This document shows positions 6,146-13,223 of a stretch of DNA of 22,698 nt, one piece after another (the first letter of the stretch is position 1; each line of letters starts with the position of its first letter). Made by a program: the position numbers and the translations under genes. The DNA lies in contig VGRU01000036.1 in the NCBI GenBank assembly GCA_016875255.1, positions 1 to 22,698 of the forward strand, written 5' to 3'. The notes under the pieces are model-generated. The model had not been told where the DNA came from and searched no databases. It saw nothing but the letters and a program-made list of their open reading frames with translations. Source of the stretch: Deltaproteobacteria bacterium. Its GTDB lineage: Bacteria > Desulfobacterota > BSN033 > UBA1163.

Positions 6146-7381
6146 ATGACAGACCGGAAACTTAATGCCAATCCCTATCGTCCGATTAAATCAACTGCGG
6201 CTTACCGTCGTCTGATGATGGCCTACTATTTTATGGTGAAGCACCCTGCCTGGTTTGGAAAAAAGGTCGCATGGATCACCAGCGGCGGGCCTGTCGAACC
6301 TCTCTATGCGATGGGAGTCCTTCCCTTCTATCCGGAAAATTACGGGGCCATGTGCGGTGCTTCGAGGATGTCAGCGTCTCTCTGCGAAGCCGCTGAACAT
6401 AAAGGATACTCCCATGACCTCTGCTCCTATGCCCTGACGGATATTGGTTCATTCTTTACCGGCAAAGGACCCATTGGACGGCTTCCGAAACCTGACTTTC
6501 TCATCTGCGGGAACAATATTTGCGGCACAGTGATCAAATGGTATGAGATTCAAGCCCGGGCATTTAATGTGCCCCTCTTCTTTCTCGACACTCCTTATAT
6601 CCACGATGAGATCCATGAGCACAACCTCCGATATGTGGAAAGGGAGATGGAGGCCTATCTTGCATTTCTCGAAGATCAGATGAAACGGTCCTTCCCTGAA
6701 AAACGGTTTCAAAAAGTCGTCTCACGCTCGTTTGAGACGATCTCTCTCTGGAGGGAAATCCTCGATCTGTCGCGGAACCATCCCGCGCCATTTGCTGCTT
6801 TCGATGCCTTTATCCACATGGCCCCGATCGTGACGCTCCGGGGGACCCGCTGGGCAGTCCGTTATTACAAAAAACTGAAAAGGGAATTAGAAGAAAGAGT
6901 CAAAAAGGGAGTGGGGGCTTTTGCCCGAGAGGAGATCCGGCTGATCTGGGACAACATCCCCATCTGGTATGATATCCGGAACCTTTCCAAATTGCTTTCA
7001 TCCAATGGGGCTGTGCTCGTGGCCGATACCTATACCTCGGCCTGGGCGATGGAGGAACCTAACCTGACCTATTCTCTGGATGGAATGGCCCGGGCCTATG
7101 CCACGATCCATCTTAACCGTGGCCTCGATTATAAAATCAAAAAGATGGTCAATCTGATTCTGCGCTATGAGGCGGATGGATTCCTCATGCATTCGAATCG
7201 AAGCTGTAAGCCCTATTCTCTCGGACAATACGATATGAGGCGGGAAGTGACCCGGCTGACCGGGAAACCCTGCCTGATCATCGAAGCTGACCACACCGAT
7301 TCCAGAAGCTACGCCCCCCAACAGGTCGAAAAACAGATCCTGATGTTTTTGGAGATCATCAAGAACAAAAAAACAGGATGA
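6146..7381 (+). CDS. 2-hydroxyacyl-CoA dehydratase / benzoyl-CoA reductase family subunit (BcrB-like)
   Basis: A 411-residue HGD-D family protein and probable partner of the gene just upstream. N-terminal features are WITSGGPVEPLYAMGVLPFYPENYGAMCGASR (C70), C80, C93, and a segment ICGNNICGTVIKWYE (C121, C126). Near the C-terminus HSNRSCKPYSLGQYDM precedes LIIEADHTDSRSYAPQQVEKQI, a pattern typical of this family's second Fe-S half. Length and gene order (smaller subunit first) resemble bcrC-bcrB of ATP-dependent benzoyl-CoA reductases, but the ATPase subunits bcrA/bcrD do not follow. ATG 6146 has GGAAG upstream. Its stop is only nine bases from the stop of the convergent nitroreductase gene, leaving no space for a separate terminator. 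Confidence 0.83.
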   Translation: MTDRKLNANPYRPIKSTAAYRRLMMAYYFMVKHPAWFGKKVAWITSGGPVEPLYAMGVLPFYPENYGAMCGASRMSASLCEAAEHKGYSHDLCSYALTDIGSFFTGKGPIGRLPKPDFLICGNNICGTVIKWYEIQARAFNVPLFFLDTPYIHDEIHEHNLRYVEREMEAYLAFLEDQMKRSFPEKRFQKVVSRSFETISLWREILDLSRNHPAPFAAFDAFIHMAPIVTLRGTRWAVRYYKKLKRELEERVKKGVGAFAREEIRLIWDNIPIWYDIRNLSKLLSSNGAVLVADTYTSAWAMEEPNLTYSLDGMARAYATIHLNRGLDYKIKKMVNLILRYEADGFLMHSNRSCKPYSLGQYDMRREVTRLTGKPCLIIEADHTDSRSYAPQQVEKQILMFLEIIKNKKTG

Positions 7382-7390
7382 GAATACTCC

Positions 7391-8050
7391 CTAAAAAACA
7401 AACTCCAGCACCTGCTCTACGGGCTTTCTATCCTTCTGGGGGGATTCGTCCGGGTATCCCACGGCAATCAGGCAGACGAGATTCATCTCCGCTGGAACCT
7501 TCAAGATTGTTTCGATCTCCTTTTTGGCCATAAGTGGTGAGGCCAGCCAGATCGCACCCAGTCCCATCTGGTGAAGTGCCAGTAGCATCGTCGTAGCCGC
7601 CGCAGATGCACTCTGAATTGCCGTGGGCGCTGTCCTTCGAAATCCCATGATCCGATTGGCAGCGGGATCAAGAGACTCTCTGGCGATCAAAACCTTATCC
7701 ATCACACTTCGATACTCACCAATAAAGACCCCTATGCAGGCCGGTGCGTTTCTGAAAAAGGAGGTATTCTTTTGGTACCGTTCCACATCCTCCTCCCATG
7801 ATTTCGCTTCCGGCCAGGAGGCGATCATATCACTGGCGGCCTGAACGGCATCCGCCATTTTCCTGATGATCTCCCGGTTCTTCACGGCGATGAAAGACCA
7901 TCCCTGGTAATTGCCTCCATTGGGTGCCCAGGTGGCTAATTCCACTGCCTTCTTTAGCAATTCATCTGGAACTTCATCCTGTCTCCATTTTCGAATCGAA
8001 CGTCTGCTCTTAATCAACCCTTCCAAAGCCTCGATATCCATATCATTCAT
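7391..8050 (-). CDS. Nitroreductase family protein
   Basis: A 219-residue FMN-dependent oxidoreductase. The N-terminal FMN-binding signature RRSIRKWRQDEVP is at residues 16-28, followed by ATWAPNGGNYQGW (39-51), and GLGAIWLASPL lies in the later flavin-binding region. These homodimeric enzymes use NAD(P)H to reduce nitroaromatics, quinones or flavins; the natural substrate is not evident. ATG 8050 is preceded by AGGAAAGG; ATG 8041 (fourth codon) is a less likely alternative. It starts 20 bases after the stop of the PaaI-type thioesterase gene, so the two form a likely transcription unit, perhaps acting on aromatic or acyl-CoA intermediates near the dehydratase-type genes (inference from neighbourhood). 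Confidence 0.88.
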   Translation of the reverse strand: MNDMDIEALEGLIKSRRSIRKWRQDEVPDELLKKAVELATWAPNGGNYQGWSFIAVKNREIIRKMADAVQAASDMIASWPEAKSWEEDVERYQKNTSFFRNAPACIGVFIGEYRSVMDKVLIARESLDPAANRIMGFRRTAPTAIQSASAAATTMLLALHQMGLGAIWLASPLMAKKEIETILKVPAEMNLVCLIAVGYPDESPQKDRKPVEQVLEFVF

Positions 8051-8070
8051 CCTTTCCTCGTTGAGGTTTT

Positions 8071-8538
8071 TTATGACCGCGCAGGCGGGAGGTCTTTATA
8101 CCCCTGAACGGTTAGGCCGGGAAGCACCATCATCGTGGAAGTCCCGTGTGCAATCAACTTTTCTCCTTCATCTCTGACAAAGGCTTCTCCCAGCGCAAGG
8201 GTTTTCCCCATCTTAATACATCGGCCTTCTGCTATGAGTTTACCCTTTTGAACCGGGGCTAAATAATTCACTTTTATCTCCACTGTGGTCAGACCCAGGC
8301 CATTTTCCACCTGAGGAAAAGTTGCCCAGAAGGTGGCGGCATCCACCACGGAGGCCATGACGCCTCCATGGACATTTCCAAAGGGCTGGAGATGTTTTTC
8401 TTCGAGTCGAACCTCAAGGAGGGAGGCCCCCCATTTTAAATCTTTGATCTCCATCGAAAGAAGAGAAAAATAAGGAGACTGGTTCACAACTTTTGCCACA
8501 GCCTCTTTATACTTCTGGTTCAGTTCGTTCTCAGCCAT
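8071..8538 (-). CDS. PaaI-family hotdog thioesterase
   Basis: A 155-residue single hotdog-fold protein with the PaaI signature NVHGGVMASVVDAATF, in which HGG and the downstream D form the CoA-thioester hydrolysis site. LGLTTVEIKVNYLAPVQKG is the conserved second strand region. These enzymes hydrolyse aromatic or medium-chain acyl-CoAs that escape a pathway. A TTG codon three bases earlier (8541) is also in frame, but ATG 8538 has AGGAG at a better distance (seven bases). It lies between the GNAT gene and the nitroreductase gene on the same strand. Confidence 0.9.
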   Translation of the reverse strand: MAENELNQKYKEAVAKVVNQSPYFSLLSMEIKDLKWGASLLEVRLEEKHLQPFGNVHGGVMASVVDAATFWATFPQVENGLGLTTVEIKVNYLAPVQKGKLIAEGRCIKMGKTLALGEAFVRDEGEKLIAHGTSTMMVLPGLTVQGYKDLPPARS

Positions 8539-8612
8539 CAACCATCTCCTGTCTTTGATATTTTTTAGAGCTCTGAAAAACTACTTTTCGCTCTACTCTG
8601 TGTAATCGGCTC

Positions 8613-9092
8613 CTAATCCCTGCCTGCCGGCAGGCAGGGGTGTAATCTCTTCTCAAGATAGACGATGGTCAGTTTTTCGTTTGCTTTTACAGTCTTGAAG
8701 CGTTGATACCCGCGCTTTTCATAGAGGTAAAGGTTCCGATCGCTCTTATGGCCGGTAAAAATCTCAAACCTCTGAGCCTCTTTAAAAACCTCCTCGATTC
8801 GGCCCATCAATCGGGTCCCGATCCCCTGGTTTTGAAAATCGGGATGAACGACAAGCCTGCCCACATAGCAGGTCCCTTCTTTCACAAAAGCCCTGACCGA
8901 ACCAATGATTCTCCCATCAGTGACTGCTTTAAGAAAAACCTGACTCTCAATATCTTTCTTAATCTCCTCCAGGGTTTGAGTCAAGGGTGGAATCGTAAAA
9001 TCATCATAGATTTCAGCCTCACTCCGGTAAGCCAATTTTTGAAGAGAAAGAATGGATTCAGTATCCCCAACCATTGCCCTTTCGATGATCAT
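8613..9092 (-). CDS. GNAT-family N-acetyltransferase
   Basis: A 159-residue GNAT acyltransferase that moves an acetyl group from acetyl-CoA to an amine. The acetyl-CoA-binding motif A is VGRLVVHPDFQNQGIGTRLM at residues 77-96, with Q87-N-Q-G-I-G as the pyrophosphate loop; YLYEKRGYQRF is motif B. AGGAG lies nine bases before ATG 9092, which is 27 bases after the upstream kinase-like gene. The last codons (HPCLPAGRD) are written by a perfect 22-base palindrome (8618-8639) that also occurs in altered form elsewhere in the window, so the natural C-terminus has been extended or replaced. The acceptor is unknown. Confidence 0.88.
   Translation of the reverse strand: MIIERAMVGDTESILSLQKLAYRSEAEIYDDFTIPPLTQTLEEIKKDIESQVFLKAVTDGRIIGSVRAFVKEGTCYVGRLVVHPDFQNQGIGTRLMGRIEEVFKEAQRFEIFTGHKSDRNLYLYEKRGYQRFKTVKANEKLTIVYLEKRLHPCLPAGRD
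8618..8639. repeat. Perfect palindrome CCTGCC/GGCAGG type
   Basis: CCCTGCCTGCC is followed immediately by its exact complement. A related copy (CCTGCCTACCGGCAGGCAGG) is at 10918-10937 and a looser relative (GCCTACCTGCGGTAGGC) at 18945-18961. It encodes the tail of the GNAT protein. Confidence 0.75.
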
Positions 9093-9119
9093 TTTGGCCT
9101 GCTCCTGATTAAAAAGAGT

Positions 9120-10127
9120 TTAAAACTTCTGGGAGTAGCGGTGGGCGAGGTCAAAATATCTCCGGGCCCTTTTCAGTGCCTCTTCCTTCTCTTCTTCCGG
9201 GATATTCGGGTCGTCGAGCCGGAAGCTCTCCACTTTTCCCCGGACATAGGCCCGGTAGCATTTGTAGAAATTGAGGAGTTCCATTAACTCATGATCTCCG
9301 GATTCGCCGATATACGCCTGAATGAGATGGTCGCTTAAATCCTCCCTGCTATGGTAATCGAGGTCCATGGCTAAAAAACCGATGTCCGCAGCCACATCCG
9401 TATACCGGAACCTTTCGTTGAATTCGATGCAGTCGATGATGGAGATCTCCTCTCCCCAGAAGATATGCTCCAGCCGCAAGTCGCCGTGACAATCCCGGAT
9501 GCGGTCCTCTTTAATCCTTTGATAAAAAACCTTCTCTTCGGTTCGATAAAATTGATCCGTCTTTTCCTTTACTGCCTGATAAACATCACTGGGGATTGTC
9601 ACATCGATATATTTCTCCGTCTGTTCGAAGTTCTCGTCCGTATCCTGTTTGACCCGTTCCGGTCTGGCAAAGTTTTTGATCCGGTCGCTTGTTTCCGCTG
9701 TAAAATAGAACCGGACCAATTTTTCTGAGATGGCCTCCATCATTCTGAAGGTAACTTCCTTTTTCTCAAGCAATCGATTCATTAGAAATTCTTCCGGGAT
9801 TTGCTTCATCTTGACGGCATACTCGACGACCCCTCCCTTGCCATCCAGCGCTATCTTATTGTCTTCTTCCGTAATCCTGACCATCCCGAGGTAGAGTGTT
9901 GGAGCAAGCCGGCGATTTAATGCCACTTCCTGCTCGCAGTAATACTTTCTTTTTTCGATGGAGGTGAAATCAAGAAAACCGAAATTGACCGGCTTTTTCA
10001 CTTTGTAGGCATAGTTCCCTGTGAGAAAGACGAGGGAGATATGGGTCTCGGCCAATCGTATTTCTCCGGGATGATCGGAATAGATGGCGGGATTGAGGAG
10101 CGCTTTTTTGAGAGAGGAGATATTCAT
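9120..10127 (-). CDS. Aminoglycoside phosphotransferase-like kinase (COG2187 type)
   Basis: A 335-residue protein with a kinase-like fold. The N-terminal half holds GEIRLAETHISLVFLTGNYAYKVKKPVNFGFLDF, the nucleotide-binding strand with its lysine. The catalytic loop is CHGDLRLEHIFW (H214-G-D216), followed by IIDCIEFNERFRYTDVAADIGFLAMDL with metal-binding D232. This matches COG2187, annotated as an uncharacterised APH-like domain and often fused to a P-loop kinase domain. Here the P-loop domain is a separate gene just upstream. ATG 10127 and GTG 10139 are both possible; neither has a clear ribosome site. Antibiotic resistance is unlikely to be its role; the substrate is unknown. Confidence 0.82.
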   Translation of the reverse strand: MNISSLKKALLNPAIYSDHPGEIRLAETHISLVFLTGNYAYKVKKPVNFGFLDFTSIEKRKYYCEQEVALNRRLAPTLYLGMVRITEEDNKIALDGKGGVVEYAVKMKQIPEEFLMNRLLEKKEVTFRMMEAISEKLVRFYFTAETSDRIKNFARPERVKQDTDENFEQTEKYIDVTIPSDVYQAVKEKTDQFYRTEEKVFYQRIKEDRIRDCHGDLRLEHIFWGEEISIIDCIEFNERFRYTDVAADIGFLAMDLDYHSREDLSDHLIQAYIGESGDHELMELLNFYKCYRAYVRGKVESFRLDDPNIPEEEKEEALKRARRYFDLAHRYSQKF

Positions 10128-10142
10128 AATTAACTGCACGTA

Positions 10143-10260
10143 ATGTCAAATGACAAAATTCAAATTTCAAATCAAATCCAAAGATCAAATGTCATAAAAT
10201 ATTTAAATTTTGGAATTTGGCATTCCTTTGGCATTTGGATTTTGACATTTGGAATTCACT
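10143..10260. repeat. Word palindrome 2 (CAAATTTCAAAT type)
   Basis: The left arm repeats words such as AAATTCAAATTTCAAATC, and the right arm repeats their complements (GGAATTTGGCATT, GGATTTTGACATTTGG). The spacer between the P-loop kinase and APH-like genes consists almost entirely of this. Confidence 0.6.
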
Positions 10261-10268
10261 TATCATCG

Positions 10269-10874
10269 TTATCTCTTTTCAATCTTTCTGATCTTCCAGT
10301 CCGGAGCGTTGTTAGATTCCGTGTCGATGGTGAGGTGAATGATGGATAACCCCTGAACCCTCTTTTTCAAATCGTCAATATCAACGGGCTGGAAAATGGC
10401 TTTATTATTAAGATAAGCCTCCCGGGTCAGGGCGTTGGATTCATAATTCTCTTTCGTCCGTTTCAGGATCCTTTCAATCGACTTCTCCTCCGTGCAGGCG
10501 CACTCTGCGATCACAAAAGGCCGATGGGCCTTCTCCGCAATCTCTGCAGCCCGCGCCCTCAGCTCCTGGGTAACGAAGGTGGCGTCCAGGATCAACCCGT
10601 CCCGACTCTTCTCCAGGGCCTCTTTGGCCAAACGAAACATCTCTTCGTATACCTTTGTTCTGTTCTCCGGACTGGAGGCCACTTTATTATCAAAGATATC
10701 CTGCCCTTTCAGCACCTCCAGACGGATCATATCCGAACGGAGAATTTGAAATCCTTTCATCCTTGCAATCTCTTCGGTCACTGGGCTCTTCCAGCTTCCC
10801 GGTAGACCCACGGAGACCAGCACAGAGTCCTTCGGGACTTCAGATTCGATCACCTCTTCAAAAGCTCTTTCCAT
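10269..10874 (-). CDS. P-loop kinase-like protein (COG0645 type) with altered Walker A
   Basis: A 201-residue P-loop protein of the AAA_33/zeta-like kinase group: phosphate loop at residues 23-31, a strand with LILDATF, RAAEIAEKAHRPFVIAECACTEE, and a lid-like segment IERILKRTKEN. The loop reads GLPGSWKSP, with W28 where glycine is usual and P31 where threonine is usual (GxxGxGKST); both could each arise from one base change. ATP binding may be changed or lost. GGGAGG lies five bases before ATG 10874. In several bacteria this domain is fused to the C-terminus of the APH-like protein encoded next door, so the pair probably works together. The substrate is unknown. Confidence 0.75.
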   Translation of the reverse strand: MERAFEEVIESEVPKDSVLVSVGLPGSWKSPVTEEIARMKGFQILRSDMIRLEVLKGQDIFDNKVASSPENRTKVYEEMFRLAKEALEKSRDGLILDATFVTQELRARAAEIAEKAHRPFVIAECACTEEKSIERILKRTKENYESNALTREAYLNNKAIFQPVDIDDLKKRVQGLSIIHLTIDTESNNAPDWKIRKIEKR

Positions 10875-10892
10875 TGGAACCTCCCTGATATA

Positions 10893-11110
10893 GTTTTTGG
10901 GTTACGGTTACGAAGCCCCTGCCTACCGGCAGGCAGGCGTTTCGGTTACTGGTTGCGGTTACAAAAAAGGGGTTACGGTGACGATGCTCGTATCGAAGCA
11001 GGAATCTCGAAACTTGAAGCTCGAGTATCCAGCATCCATATACGAGCCTCGATACGAGCTTCCCCGCCTGCCAAGGTATCTTTACGGCGGGCAGGGACAA
11101 CGACAAACGT
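10893..11110. repeat. Composite palindromic spacer (GGTTAC words; CTCGTATCGA words)
   Basis: Two blocks are seen. The first repeats GGTTACGGTTAC around a CCTGCCTACCGGCAGGCAGG palindrome (10918-10937). The second has GCTCGTATCGA (10986-10996) and its exact complement TCGATACGAGC (11049-11059). CCTGCC/GGCAGG near 11066-11095 gives a further stem. No gene is seen between 10875 and 11170. Confidence 0.6.
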
Positions 11111-11170
11111 CATTTTGAATTTTACGATACGGGCCTCTTTACCCTTACCTTTAAACTTTTAATAATCTTA

Positions 11171-12151
11171 TCATATCTCCAGGGCTTTTAGAATCACCTC
11201 ATGTAAAATCCCATTGCTCACCAGGATGCCGTGATTCCTTTCGAGCTGGATGCCGCAGGAGAAGTCCAGAGGCTTGCCGTAGAGGTCAGTCACTTTCCCT
11301 CCTGCTTCCTCCGCAATGATTGCCCCGGGAGCATGGTCCCAGACCTTCTCTTTATAACCAGGCTCTGAATGTGAAGGGACCCTGAGGTAGAAAGTCGCCT
11401 CCCCTCGCGCAACCACTCCGTATTTGGCCTGGCTGTCCATCTTGAGGGGAGGCCGGGTGATCCTTAATTTCTTTGCAATCTTCAGATGAGTCTGATGGTC
11501 CGCATGGTCCGGTTCAACGCTCTCTGTAAAAGAGGCTTTAACCGGATTGTCCACTCTTGAAACGGAGAGGGTTTGCCTTCCTTCTCCATCCAACCCCATC
11601 TGAAAAGAACCCTTTCCTCTCAAGGCAAGGAAGAGGCAACCCTTTTTTTCATGAGGCCGGTCTTTGTCCACATAGAGATTGGGACAAGCCATCAGGCCAA
11701 GCTGAACCAACCCATTCTCAATCAGGGCCAGGGCGATCGCATACTGATCCCCTCTGAGAAAACCTTTGGTCCCATCAATGGGGTCCAATGTCCAGAACCG
11801 ATTTTTAATGGAATGAGAGCTGAGGTCGATCCACGAGCAAACCTCTTCGGAAGAAACACCCGGAAAAAAGTCACGGATATATCCTGTGACCTGATGGAGG
11901 AGACTCGAGTGATCAGGTTTTCTCAGCTCTGCCGAATCCTCCTCGGCGACCACAACATCATCCGGAAAGGCTTCTCTGATCAATTTGCAGATGATCGCCT
12001 GAGATCCATAATCGGCAATCGTCACAGGGCTTCGATCGTTTTTCTGAATGGATGCCCCTCCGGCAAGTTCTTTCCTCACCTTCTGGCAGAGCCGGGATGC
12101 CAGGCGTATGGCCTGGAGGGCGGTGGTCATCTCGGAAGAATTTTCATCCAT
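11171..12151 (-). CDS. 3'(2'),5'-bisphosphate nucleotidase, HAL2/SAL1-like
   Basis: A 326-residue member of the lithium-sensitive phosphatase (inositol monophosphatase) superfamily. Metal-site motifs are complete: SPVTIADYGSQA (41-52), E70-E-D72, LDPIDGTKGFLRG (122-134, with D123 and D126), and VWDHAPGAIIAEEAGGKVTDLYG near the C-terminus. The sequence around GFLRGDQYAIALALI is characteristic of the HAL2/SAL1 branch, which hydrolyses 3'-phosphoadenosine 5'-phosphate (PAP) made in sulfate-activation pathways; inositol phosphate is an alternative substrate. The length fits that branch rather than short CysQ. ATG 12151 has no strong ribosome site; ATG 12130 is an alternative. It is first of a minus-strand group but separated by a repeat-rich gap from the next gene. 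Confidence 0.88.
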   Translation of the reverse strand: MDENSSEMTTALQAIRLASRLCQKVRKELAGGASIQKNDRSPVTIADYGSQAIICKLIREAFPDDVVVAEEDSAELRKPDHSSLLHQVTGYIRDFFPGVSSEEVCSWIDLSSHSIKNRFWTLDPIDGTKGFLRGDQYAIALALIENGLVQLGLMACPNLYVDKDRPHEKKGCLFLALRGKGSFQMGLDGEGRQTLSVSRVDNPVKASFTESVEPDHADHQTHLKIAKKLRITRPPLKMDSQAKYGVVARGEATFYLRVPSHSEPGYKEKVWDHAPGAIIAEEAGGKVTDLYGKPLDFSCGIQLERNHGILVSNGILHEVILKALEI

Positions 12152-12156
12152 TGAAA

Positions 12157-12318
12157 CTTCTCAAATCCGAAATTCAAATATCGGGCGAAGCATCCTCTTA
12201 GGACCAATCCGAAACATATCCAAAATTCAAATGACCCCAATTTCCGAAAAAAGAAGTTTGGTTTTTTCGGTCATTCGAATTTGTTTCGAATTTCGGATTT
12301 CGTGCTTCGGATTTAGAT
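12157..12318. repeat. Word palindrome 3 (TCCGAAATTCAAAT type)
   Basis: AAATCCGAAATTCAAAT at the left and ATTTCGGATTTCGTGCTTCGG at the right, with further CCGAAA...TTTCGG pairs inside (for example around 12244-12272), make a long imperfect hairpin directly upstream of the HAL2-like gene. Confidence 0.55.
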
Positions 12319-12327
12319 TTAAACGAC

Positions 12328-12360
12328 AAAAAGGAGGGGCTTGTGGGGCCTCCCCTCTTT
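12328..12360 (-). terminator. Intrinsic terminator-like hairpin
   Basis: The arms AAGGAGGGG (12331-12339) and CCCCTCTTT (12352-12360) pair over nine positions with one G-T. On the minus strand they are followed by five T residues. It would stop transcripts entering from the AAA_14 side before the HAL2-like gene. Confidence 0.4.
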
Positions 12361-12569
12361 GTTATTTCAGATGGTGCCGAAGATCTGGCACATCACTAAC
12401 CCTACACACCTTTTGGAACTCGACAAAAAATGGTTCATGACATGCACCTTCAAGTGGCCTTAACAACCATTCCGACCTCAAACGCAAACAATTATGTAAT
12501 ATTTTCCAGTATCTTACAAGTTATCCTTATCCTAAACCCTGAGAAGAAAATCCCGACAGGAGCCGAGGC

Positions 12570-12622
12570 TTTTCGACTGTAGTACTGGCGTCCCCAACCG
12601 GACGCCTACAGTATTACGAAAA
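12570..12622. repeat. Imperfect 53-base hairpin
   Basis: TTTTCG (12570-12575) pairs with CGAAAA (12617-12622). GGCGTCC (12587-12593) pairs with GGACGCC (12600-12606) over a CCAACC loop, and TAGTACTG/CAGTATTA lie between with bulges. It ends 24 bases before the 176-bp repeat. Confidence 0.6.
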
Positions 12623-12646
12623 ACTTATCCTCACGATATCATTAGA

Positions 12647-12822
12647 TAATTGAACTACCACCAGCTACAAGCTGGTGGGTTCTCTACTGACTGAAGTCAG
12701 CTAAAGACAAAACAAACAGCACAGAAATCCTCACGAGGGGAAATCTAAAAAACCTGCACACAGTGTGCATACTAAAGTCTTCGCCTGAAGGCGAGGGTTT
12801 TTCTCCCCGAGTGAGACAATAA
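12647..12822. repeat. 176-bp four-hairpin repeat, copy 1
   Basis: Equal in length to the copy at 20192-20367, with only two differences that I can find (12679 G/A, 12737 G/A). It contains four perfect stems in order: CCACCAGCT-ACA-AGCTGGTGG (12658-12678), CTGACT-GA-AGTCAG (12687-12700), TGCACA-CAG-TGTGCA (12755-12769) and TCGCC-TGAA-GGCGA (12781-12794). The last is followed by GGGTTTTTCT, like an intrinsic terminator on the plus strand. No coding capacity is seen. It may be a non-autonomous mobile element, possibly of IS200/IS605 type given the end hairpin, or a mobile RNA-like unit. Confidence 0.8.
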
Positions 12823-13078
12823 AAAACATTACAGCAAGGATACTTGCCTCTACTACTTCCCAAAAAGCTCACCCTGACCCACGTCGAATGGGTGACACAC
12901 AGCAATTGTTTCTTAGCATTGCTCCTTAAGATTCCGCAATCCGAATTCGTAATTGGGGGGGATCTACCGGACCGCTTTCGAGAAAAAAAGGAACTCACCG
13001 ACCGGGCTAAGAAGGTCTATTTATGAAGAATGAATGGCCGTAGCCGCGGCCGTAAAGTTGCATTTTCCTCTACGTCCC

Positions 13079-13222
13079 CTACTTCTTCTTCTCGTCCCCT
13101 ATTTCTTCTCCTTCGGGGAAGAGTTGTTGGGCTTCCAGGTCGTTTTTTCGCGGGTGTTCATCAAGCCATTCGTTCAGGAAGGTGTTGCAGAGGGGGAGTG
13201 GGAGGGTAGTTGGGAATGTTGA
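13079..13222 (-). pseudogene. Possible C-terminal fragment of a tyrosine recombinase
   Basis: Read on the minus strand, one frame gives TTLPLPLCNTFLNEWLDEHP, then RKNDLEAQQLFPEGEE and a stop at 13079-13081. The pattern LPL-x(n)-WLxxHPxxxDxxAxxLFP recalls the middle of phage/archaeal-type tyrosine recombinases. No catalytic residues are included and the reading is open only for about 48 codons, so it is at best a remnant abutting the end of the AAA_14 gene. Confidence 0.2.
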
Positions 13223-13223
13223 G

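Larger units (their letters stand above)
12361..13078. other. Gene-poor spacer
   Basis: I see no credible gene here. The stretch holds an imperfect hairpin (12570-12622), the first copy of the 176-bp repeat (12647-12822), a small stem ACCCA/TGGGT near 12880-12895, and otherwise unremarkable sequence. Open frames of about 60-100 codons exist but look random. Confidence 0.5.

Noticed and set aside
9120..10127. Aminoglycoside resistance gene
   Set aside because: The kinase fold is shared, but the sequence pattern is that of the COG2187 group, not of known resistance enzymes.
12684..13026. Open frames of 60-104 codons on both strands in the spacer
   Set aside because: They overlap the 176-bp repeat or lack ribosome sites and recognisable composition.
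13034..13222. Plus-strand frame of 62 codons rich in Leu and Val
   Set aside because: No ribosome site; it is antisense to the more protein-like recombinase-type fragment.
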